In this document: positions 1 through 5,954 of the stretch, one piece after another
Numbering within the stretch: the first letter of the stretch is position 1
Layout: each line of letters begins with the position of its first letter
NCBI GenBank assembly: GCA_031274005.1
Contig: JAISQU010000159.1
Location: 1 to 12,527, forward strand
Reading direction: 5' to 3'
DNA: 12,527 bases
Origin: Spirochaetales bacterium
Lineage (GTDB): Bacteria; Spirochaetota; Spirochaetia; DTKZ01
Program-made: the position numbers and the translations under genes
The notes under the pieces: generated by a model
What the model was told of the DNA's origin: nothing
The model's input: the letters and a program-made list of their open reading frames with translations, nothing else
The model's database searches: none

Positions 1-119
1 AAAAACCGGGCTTTTCGGGGCTGCGCTATCGCTCCGGCCCCGGCTGCGCCGTGGCTAAACCCCTGCAATCCCTTGCGCCCCACGGGTTTCAAAAAATGGT
101 TTAATTTTGGAACCGGCTC
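1..119. repeat. Partial copy of a dispersed intergenic repeat (left end)
   Basis: This GC-rich non-coding segment shares blocks, in the same order and orientation, with the right end of the window. AAAAACCGGGC at 1-11 recurs at 12337-12347, a GGCTTTTCGGGG-like block at 9-20 recurs at 12462-12473, and the block at 66-84 recurs at 12508-12527 with one inserted A. A 6-base stem pairs 16-21 with 37-42. Near the right edge, 85-94 pairs with 105-114 (one G-T mismatch, 10-base loop). The last 16 bases (104-119) are the exact reverse complement of 12285-12300, which I read as a terminal inverted repeat. The copy is cut by the window start. No coding potential was seen. A dispersed MITE- or REP-like element is the best reading, but only genome-wide copies could prove it. 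Confidence 0.6.
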
Positions 120-288
120 AACGAATAGAAAAAAAGGCCCCCGCTTTCTTTTTTTCAAAAAAACGCTTTTTTTTGTCCTTTTGGGTGTATTTCGTTCTGT
201 GAAACCCTCTTACTATTTGACCCATGATGAGCTTTGAAAATCCGTCCGGGCGGAGTTTGTGGGATTTCCGGAATTGAAGGAGGAAGCT
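120..288 (+). promoter_or_regulatory. Upstream region of the hybrid kinase gene, with A/T-tract hairpin and SD
   Basis: This stretch holds no gene. A perfect 9-base inverted repeat, GAAAAAAAG at 128-136 and CTTTTTTTC at 148-156, encloses an 11-base C/G-rich loop. It is followed by further A and T runs to about 174. It could act as a terminator for a transcript entering from the left, or as a bent-DNA region. A TTGACC (217-222) resembles a -35 box, but nothing convincing lies 16-18 bases downstream, so no promoter is assigned. The strong Shine-Dalgarno AAGGAGG at 277-283 lies 5 bases before the ATG at 289 and decides that start over an in-frame GTG at 259. Confidence 0.5.
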
Positions 289-3150
289 ATGAGGCTATCG
301 ATTCGTACAAAAGTTATACTCATCATCGCGTTAATAATCGCGGGAATGACCGCGGCCAGCGTGATTATCGGTATAATCTTAACCCGCGAGAATCTCGTGG
401 AAACCATTAAAAATGATATGAGTGTGTCGGGGGCCATTGCCGAACAGCTTGTCGCGGAGAAAGTCGGCCATCTGCGGGCCGATATGAGGACCATCGCGGA
501 AAAATGCCGGGGCATGGATGACAGGCGGATTCAGGAAATTTTATTGAAAGAGGCCGCCGCCGAGGGCTATCTGGACATAGGGCTGATAGACAGGGACGGC
601 AAAATGCTGGCCTATGGCGTCAAGCCTATAGATGACACAATTATCAAAAACGAAAACGCCCGGCGGGCTTTGGGCGGCGAAATGGTAATGAGCACCACGC
701 AATTCAACAAGCACGGGGACTTTATCATGCGGTTCTGGCTGCCCCTGGAGGACGGCGGAATCATCGTGGCCACCTTGCCGGGGGAGGTGATAAGCGAGGA
801 ACTGTCCCGGTTCAGGATATGGAACTCGGGCAATATCTTCGCGCTCGATAATAAGGGCGTGATGATTGCCAACATAAGGCCCAACCTCGTTTTTGAGCGC
901 GTCAATTATATCACTATGGCGGAAACCAGAAAAGAGTACCGCGGGATAGCGGATATTTCTTCCCGCATGGTTCAGGGGCAAACGGGGGTAGGAGAGTACA
1001 GCTACGCGGGGGCTTCCTGGATATGCGCCTACCGGCCCATCGGCGGGACCGACGGCTGGTCCCTGGGGGTGGCGTGCCCCATCACGGAAAGCCCCCTCTC
1101 CCAGGTAATACAATCCTTCCTGATTTCCGGGGCGGTATTTCTGGGTCTGGGAGTCCTCGCCGCCTTCCTTGCCGCCGGCTGTATCGCCCATCCCTTTGCA
1201 AAGATGGAGGAACTTGCACTGGTGGCCGAATCCGCCTCGGAAGCGAAGAGTCATTTTCTTGCCAACATGAGCCACGAGATGCGCACCCCCCTGAACGCCG
1301 TCATAGGTTTCGCGGAACTGGAACTAGGAAAGGAAGAGGAGGTCAAATCCGAAACGCGGGAAAGCCTGGAAAGAATTTACAGCTCCGGGGTAACCCTTCT
1401 GGGACTCATCAACGACATTCTGGATATTTCCAAAATTGAATCGGGAAAATTCGAGCTGATACCAGCGGATTATGACATGCCCAGCCTGCTTAACGATACG
1501 GTGGTTCTTAATATCGTACGCATAGGCAGCAAGCCCATAGTCTTTAAGCTGGATATAGACGAAAAGCTGCCCGCCAAACTCTTCGGCGATGAGCTGCGGA
1601 TAAAACAAATACTCAACAATCTTCTCTCCAACGCCTTTAAGTACACAAAGGAAGGGGAGGTGGTTCTGCGCATCCGCTGCCAGAGGGACGATGCGGGAGT
1701 ATGGATGACCTGCAGCGTCTCGGATACCGGCATGGGCATACGGGAAGAGGATATAGGCAAACTTTTCAGCGATTACAATCAGGTGGACACCAAAAGCAAC
1801 CGCCATATCGAGGGGACCGGCCTGGGCCTTGCCATCACCAAAAGGATGGTAGAGATGATGCGGGGAACCATTTCCGTGGAAAGCGAATACGGCAGGGGAA
1901 GCGTTTTTACCGTGCGCCTCCTCCAGGGTTTTGCCGGCGGCGCTGTTATCGGAAAGGAGCTTGCCGCTAACCTCAGGGGATTCCGCTACACCATGGCCCG
2001 TCAGGGCAGGAACAAGCAGCTGGTACGGGCCCGTATTCCCTACGCCAGGGTGCTGGTGGTTGACGATGTGGCCACCAATCTGGACCTTGCGCGGGGAATC
2101 ATGAAGCCCTACGGCATGAGCGTGGACTGCGTCTCAAGCGGCCGGGCGGCAATCGAGCTTATACGCAAAGGGGAAAACCGGTACAACGCGATATTTATGG
2201 ACCACATGATGCCCGGCATGGACGGCATAGAGGCGGTGAGGATTATCAGGAATGAAATAGACAGCCAGTACGCCAGGACCGTACCCATCATCGCCCTTAC
2301 GGCCAACGCGATCATCGGCAACGAGGAACTGTTTCTGAACAAGGGCTTTCAGGCTTTTCTCACCAAACCCATCGACATTATGAAAATGAATGAGGCAATT
2401 AATCGCTGGGTGCGGGACAGAAAACTTGAGAGAGAACTGGGCCTTGACACCGAAAGCCGCATCTCGGAATGCGCCCCGGATACCGGCAAAGACAGGGAGG
2501 CCCTTCCCGGTAAAGCGGAAACTCAGGATGAAGACGAGGAGAGCCAAATCGCGGAGATCATCAGAACCGCCCGGATTGAGGGCCTTGAGGCTGAAGAGGG
2601 GCTGGAGCGTTTCGGGGGAGACGGAAAATCCTACATGGATTCCCTGCGTTCCTACGTTGTTCATACTCCGGCCCTGCTCGCGTCCGTCCGGACTGTGGCA
2701 AACCTGGCGGATTACGCCATCACCGTACACGGCATCAAGGGCTCGAGCTACGGTATATCCGCGCGGGCAGTGGGGCGGAGGGCGGAAAAACTGGAACACG
2801 CCGCCAAAGCCGGAAACCTTGCCTGTGTTGAAACCGAAAATGACGGGTTTATCAGGGCCGCTGAAAAACTCATCGCCGACTTAACAGAACTTCTTGACTT
2901 TCTGGAGGCAAAACTGAGCAAGCCCCATAAAGCGGCCCCGGACCCGGCCCTGCTCGCAAGGATTCGGGACGCCGCGGAAAATTACGACATAAGCGAGATT
3001 GACGCGGCCATGGAAGAATTGGAACAGTACACCTACGAATCAGATACGGATATTACGCCCTGGCTGCGGGAACAGATCGACAAATCTGAATTCGAGGAAA
3101 TACGGCAGCGGCTTATGCCGCAGGAAACAGTCCTGCGCCTTAAGGCATAA
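289..3150 (+). CDS. Membrane hybrid histidine kinase: Cache sensor, HisKA, HATPase, receiver, HPt
   Basis: This 953-residue inner-membrane sensor kinase would autophosphorylate on histidine and pass phosphate through an internal receiver and HPt domain. TM1 is near residues 8-30. A dCache-like extracytoplasmic domain spans about 35-265, and TM2 is about 276-299. No HAMP domain is evident; a short linker leads to the H box (SHEMRTPLN, H329). HATPase motifs are the N box with N448, G1 box DTGMGI at 479-484 and G2 box GTGLGL at 509-514. The receiver has D592/D593, phospho-acceptor D638 and K693. The HPt motif HGIKGSS carries H814. A Glu-rich linker joins receiver and HPt, and about 75 helical residues follow the HPt. 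The ATG was chosen for its SD (277-283). The HD-GYP regulator 33 bases downstream is its likely phosphorelay partner. The ligand cannot be deduced. Domain calls are secure from motifs; the Cache subtype is less certain. Confidence 0.93.
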   Translation: MRLSIRTKVILIIALIIAGMTAASVIIGIILTRENLVETIKNDMSVSGAIAEQLVAEKVGHLRADMRTIAEKCRGMDDRRIQEILLKEAAAEGYLDIGLIDRDGKMLAYGVKPIDDTIIKNENARRALGGEMVMSTTQFNKHGDFIMRFWLPLEDGGIIVATLPGEVISEELSRFRIWNSGNIFALDNKGVMIANIRPNLVFERVNYITMAETRKEYRGIADISSRMVQGQTGVGEYSYAGASWICAYRPIGGTDGWSLGVACPITESPLSQVIQSFLISGAVFLGLGVLAAFLAAGCIAHPFAKMEELALVAESASEAKSHFLANMSHEMRTPLNAVIGFAELELGKEEEVKSETRESLERIYSSGVTLLGLINDILDISKIESGKFELIPADYDMPSLLNDTVVLNIVRIGSKPIVFKLDIDEKLPAKLFGDELRIKQILNNLLSNAFKYTKEGEVVLRIRCQRDDAGVWMTCSVSDTGMGIREEDIGKLFSDYNQVDTKSNRHIEGTGLGLAITKRMVEMMRGTISVESEYGRGSVFTVRLLQGFAGGAVIGKELAANLRGFRYTMARQGRNKQLVRARIPYARVLVVDDVATNLDLARGIMKPYGMSVDCVSSGRAAIELIRKGENRYNAIFMDHMMPGMDGIEAVRIIRNEIDSQYARTVPIIALTANAIIGNEELFLNKGFQAFLTKPIDIMKMNEAINRWVRDRKLERELGLDTESRISECAPDTGKDREALPGKAETQDEDEESQIAEIIRTARIEGLEAEEGLERFGGDGKSYMDSLRSYVVHTPALLASVRTVANLADYAITVHGIKGSSYGISARAVGRRAEKLEHAAKAGNLACVETENDGFIRAAEKLIADLTELLDFLEAKLSKPHKAAPDPALLARIRDAAENYDISEIDAAMEELEQYTYESDTDITPWLREQIDKSEFEEIRQRLMPQETVLRLKA

Positions 3151-3183
3151 GGTATAACTATCCTGAACAATAAGGAGCGAAAT

Positions 3184-4308
3184 ATGAAAAACAAACGACA
3201 AACCATTTTCCTGGTTGATGACAACATGACCAACCTTACGGCCGGAAAAACCATGCTCAAAGATCACTACGATATTTTCCCCATACCTTCGGCGCATAAG
3301 CTCTTTGGGGTACTGGAAATGATAACGCCGGACCTGATTCTGCTGGACATAGAGATGCCCGAAATGAACGGCTATGAGGCGCTGAAAAAACTCAAAGAAA
3401 AAAGCTCAACCAGCGACATCCCGGTTATCTTTCTTACCGCCAGAAGCGATCCGGGCAGCGAGCTTGAAGGTTTAAGCCTGGGCGCCATAGACTATATTTC
3501 CAAGCCTTTCTCCCCTCCCCTTCTCCTGAAGCGCATAGAAAATCACCTGCTCATACGCACTCAGCAAATGACCCTAAAAGACTACAATGACAATCTGCAG
3601 CAGATGGTGCAAAAACGGACCCGGCAGGTGGTAGAGCTTCAGAACGCTATATTAAACACCGTAACGGAAATGGTTGAGTTCCGGGACGATGTAACCGGCG
3701 GACACATAGAACGCACCCAGAACTATCTGAAACTTTTGGTGGATAAGCTCCTGAGCGAAAAAATCTATTGGGAGGAGGTTTCCTCCTGGAATCTGGAATT
3801 CCTTATCCCCTCGGCCCAGCTCCACGATGTGGGAAAAATAGCCATCAGCGACGCCATCCTGAACAAGCCCGGAAAACTCACCCCCGAAGAGTTCGGGATT
3901 ATGAAAACCCACGCCTCCATAGGAGAGGCTGCCATCGAAGGCATTATGAAAACAACTTCTGAAAATGATTTTCTTAATCACGCGAAAATCTTCGCCGGAA
4001 CTCACCATGAAAAATGGGACGGTTCGGGGTATCCCCGCGGATTAGCGAATTCCGCGATTCCCCTCCAGGGCCGGCTTATGGCCGTGGCCGATGTTTACGA
4101 CGCCCTTATCGCCGTCCGGCCTTACAAGCCGCCCCTCAGTACCAAAGACGCGGAACGTATTATCCTTGAGGGAAAGGAGAAGCACTTTGATCCTGTCCTG
4201 ATAGAACTGTTCCAGGAACTGTCGCCCCAGTTTGCCCGGATAGCCGAATATTGTAACGCGGCGCTGCAGTGCGATTCGGGTCTTGCGGATTTAAAAGCGA
4301 CGGCGTAA
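3184..4308 (+). CDS. Response regulator with HD-GYP domain (probable c-di-GMP phosphodiesterase)
   Basis: This 374-residue cytoplasmic protein has RpfG-like architecture. The N-terminal receiver (about 6-125) has D12/D13, phospho-acceptor D55 (LLDIEMP) and K107 in SKPF. A helical linker (about 130-160) leads to an HD-GYP domain (about 155-355). Its signature residues are present: H174 in GGHIERT, the HD pair H214-D215 followed by VGKI, HHEKWDGSGYP at 274-284 with the GYP triad at 282-284, and a VADVYDAL segment. Intact metal ligands and GYP suggest an active enzyme that hydrolyses cyclic-di-GMP, with phosphorylation at D55 controlling it. The SD TAAGGAG (3171-3177) lies 6 bases before the ATG. 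The 33-base gap from the hybrid kinase and shared strand suggest one transcript. No clear terminator hairpin follows before mcsA. Activity on c-di-GMP is inferred from the family. Confidence 0.93.
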   Translation: MKNKRQTIFLVDDNMTNLTAGKTMLKDHYDIFPIPSAHKLFGVLEMITPDLILLDIEMPEMNGYEALKKLKEKSSTSDIPVIFLTARSDPGSELEGLSLGAIDYISKPFSPPLLLKRIENHLLIRTQQMTLKDYNDNLQQMVQKRTRQVVELQNAILNTVTEMVEFRDDVTGGHIERTQNYLKLLVDKLLSEKIYWEEVSSWNLEFLIPSAQLHDVGKIAISDAILNKPGKLTPEEFGIMKTHASIGEAAIEGIMKTTSENDFLNHAKIFAGTHHEKWDGSGYPRGLANSAIPLQGRLMAVADVYDALIAVRPYKPPLSTKDAERIILEGKEKHFDPVLIELFQELSPQFARIAEYCNAALQCDSGLADLKATA

Positions 4309-4336
4309 GGGTCTTTGTTTTCCGCCTGTAAACCTG

Positions 4337-4365
4337 TTGTAAGCCCGCTCTTTTTGCGATATTGT
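4337..4365 (+). promoter_or_regulatory. Candidate sigma-70-type promoter for mcsA-mcsB-clpC
   Basis: TTGTAA at 4337-4342 (4 of 6 to TTGACA) and TATTGT at 4360-4365 (4 of 6 to TATAAT) are separated by exactly 17 bases. They lie in the 66-base gap between the HD-GYP gene and mcsA. Transcription would start about 4371-4375, at or next to the mcsA ATG, giving a leaderless or nearly leaderless message. This fits the lack of any Shine-Dalgarno sequence there. No CtsR-type direct repeat (GGTCAAA-like) and no CIRCE inverted repeat were seen. The match is modest and inferred from sequence only. Confidence 0.4.
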
Positions 4366-4374
4366 AGTTAGTGT

Positions 4375-4878
4375 ATGATGTGTGAAATATGCGGAAAAGA
4401 TGACGCGCGGATTCGTATCCGGCAGATTATCGGGACCGAATGTCGTGAGATGAGAATATGCGAAGAGTGCGCCAGACAGCGGGGCATTATCGGCGGCGAA
4501 CACGGATTGTCAGAAGATGCGGCCTGGTTTCTGCACGGGCTTTTTGAAGATATTCCGGGAAGGCCGCTGGGCATACGCAGCTGTCCTGTATGCGGTACGC
4601 GGCTGCGGGATATACGAAGTTCCCGCAGGGTGGGGTGCAGCCACTGCTGCGAGACCTTCGGCACTGAGATCAGAAAGATACTCCGCCTGAAGGAGGGCGA
4701 AAGGGTCCATAAAGGGAAGCTGCCCCGGAGTATTCTTTCTTACAAGACGTTTTTTATTGACCGCGAGAATCTGAAAATTCAGCTTGAGATCGCCCTTGAT
4801 AACGAAGATTACGAGAAGGCCGCTCAGCTGCGCGACGAGATACTCGGGTTGGACAAGATGAGCAGGGGAACTCCATGA
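4375..4878 (+). CDS. mcsA: McsA, zinc-finger activator of the McsB arginine kinase
   Basis: In Bacillus, McsA binds zinc and activates McsB in the cytoplasmic heat- and stress-response pathway that feeds ClpC. The 167-residue length fits the family. Four CxxC pairs are visible: C3/C6, C29/C32, C70/C73 and C88/C91. They are followed by the family segment VHKGKLP and a C-terminal UVR-type helical hairpin (about 129-163, LEIALDNEDYEKAAQLRDEI). The start is bounded: an in-frame stop (TAG at 4369-4371) lies just upstream, so ATG 4375 or the adjacent ATG 4378 must be used. No Shine-Dalgarno precedes it. The gene overlaps mcsB by 4 bases (ATGA), implying coupled translation. No ctsR gene precedes it, unlike the Firmicute ctsR-mcsA-mcsB-clpC order. 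An unusual extra Cys follows the last pair (C92). Confidence 0.93.
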   Translation: MMCEICGKDDARIRIRQIIGTECREMRICEECARQRGIIGGEHGLSEDAAWFLHGLFEDIPGRPLGIRSCPVCGTRLRDIRSSRRVGCSHCCETFGTEIRKILRLKEGERVHKGKLPRSILSYKTFFIDRENLKIQLEIALDNEDYEKAAQLRDEILGLDKMSRGTP

Positions 4879-5954
4879 ATGATTTTTACGCCTCGCACCC
4901 CGCGCCTCTCTGGTACGAGGAAACCGGCCCGGATCACGACATTGTTATTTCCAGCAAGGTCAGGGTTTCACGGAATCTGTCCAGCTTTATGTATCCGCAC
5001 ATGCTTTCGGATCAGGGGCTTGAAGAAGCCTGCGACAAAATCCAGACGGCCGTGCGCGAGAGCGGCGTGTGCCCCGGCTTTTCTCTCTACAGGCGCGATG
5101 CCCTGGGCGAAAACGAAACAGCCCTTCTTGCCGAAGAGGGCCGGATACACAGGCGCGGCGAATTCCGCAGGGCGGCTGTCATTGTATCGGGGGACAGGCA
5201 GTTGTGCGTCGAAGCCAACGCCAAAGACCATGTGTGCATCAGTTCCATCCGGGGCGGCAACAGTCTGGCAAACGCGTGGCGCGATGTTGACAGGGCGGAC
5301 TCCGAACTGGAAACAAGGCTTGATTACGCCGTTTGCCTTGATTTGGGGTATCTTGCCGCCGAAATTGACAATATGGGTACGGCTCTGAAGGCGTCGGTGG
5401 TACTGCATCTTCCGGGCGTATCTTTAAGCGGCAGACTCGACAAGGTGGCGAAGATTTTAACCGAAACAGGGTTCAGCATGGAGCCGTTTTTGCCTCTGAA
5501 GGGTTCGGGCGCGGAATTTTTCCTTGTTTCCGGCAGGCCGCGCCTGGGTGAGTCCGAAAAAGATATTTTAAAAAAATTTGATGGAATCATGAATTCCTTA
5601 TTAAATTATGAAAGAGAGATGAGGAATCTCCTTTTTGAAAAGAAAGGGGATTTTCTGGAGGACCAGATGAGCCGCGCCTACGGCATTCTGGAACGGGCCA
5701 AATTCCTGAGCTGCGAGGAAGCGGTTAAACTGCTTTCCCTGCTCAGAATGGGCTACTGCCTGCGGCGTCCGGCCGCCGTGCGCTGGGACAAAGTGACGGC
5801 GATGATTTTTCGCAGCATGCCGGCCCATATCCGCATCAGGCTGGCCGATAAGACGGCGGAAACGCTGGAAGAAAGAGAAAGCAGGGAAAGAGCAGTTTTT
5901 ATTCATGAGGAGCTCAAAAATACCTCATGGGGTGAGGAGGGTCACAGTGTTTAA
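4875..5954 (+). CDS. mcsB: McsB-family protein arginine kinase homologue with a degenerate active site
   Basis: Bacillus McsB phosphorylates arginines on misfolded proteins to mark them for ClpCP. This 359-residue protein is full-length and aligns throughout: SSKVRVSRNL at 26-35, GYLAAEIDNMGTALKASV around 158-175, and LGESEKDI. Key residues known in the phosphagen-kinase fold are changed. The NEED motif is NAKD (115-118), removing both glutamates; the ATP-contacting Arg after DH is C121; the active-site Cys is E163; the Arg of TGLRAS is K172; and the Arg of the VRGIYGEGS segment is absent. In the SSRIR motif one Arg is K28 while R30 remains. The C-terminal phosphoarginine-sensing RDxxRA motif is only approximate (334-340). 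The ORF is intact, so I infer a maintained pseudokinase or adaptor, not a decaying gene. The SD AGGGGA (4864-4869) lies within mcsA. The family call is certain; loss of activity is inferred from an alignment made from memory. Confidence 0.9.
   Translation: MNDFYASHPAPLWYEETGPDHDIVISSKVRVSRNLSSFMYPHMLSDQGLEEACDKIQTAVRESGVCPGFSLYRRDALGENETALLAEEGRIHRRGEFRRAAVIVSGDRQLCVEANAKDHVCISSIRGGNSLANAWRDVDRADSELETRLDYAVCLDLGYLAAEIDNMGTALKASVVLHLPGVSLSGRLDKVAKILTETGFSMEPFLPLKGSGAEFFLVSGRPRLGESEKDILKKFDGIMNSLLNYEREMRNLLFEKKGDFLEDQMSRAYGILERAKFLSCEEAVKLLSLLRMGYCLRRPAAVRWDKVTAMIFRSMPAHIRIRLADKTAETLEERESRERAVFIHEELKNTSWGEEGHSV

Noticed and set aside
1..119. CRISPR array or tRNA gene in the hairpin-rich ends
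   Set aside because: No regularly spaced repeat-spacer units and no cloverleaf with a T-loop consensus could be found; the blocks fit a dispersed intergenic repeat instead.
259..288. Upstream GTG start for the hybrid kinase
   Set aside because: The in-frame GTG at 259 has no Shine-Dalgarno, whereas ATG 289 has AAGGAGG at ideal spacing and begins directly with a basic residue and TM helix.
541..1275. Open frame of 244 codons on the - strand within the kinase gene
   Set aside because: It is opposite the sensor domain of a well-supported kinase; its translation is low in hydrophobic-core patterning and rich in G, R, P and H, as in shadow frames.
4309..4374. Rho-independent terminator after the HD-GYP gene
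   Set aside because: There are short T runs but no GC-rich stem before them, so read-through into mcsA cannot be excluded.
5905..5946. ATG start for clpC inside mcsB
   Set aside because: It would add 14 residues with no counterpart in ClpC, while GTG 5947 has a strong SD and gives the normal FKGFTQRAQ N-terminus.
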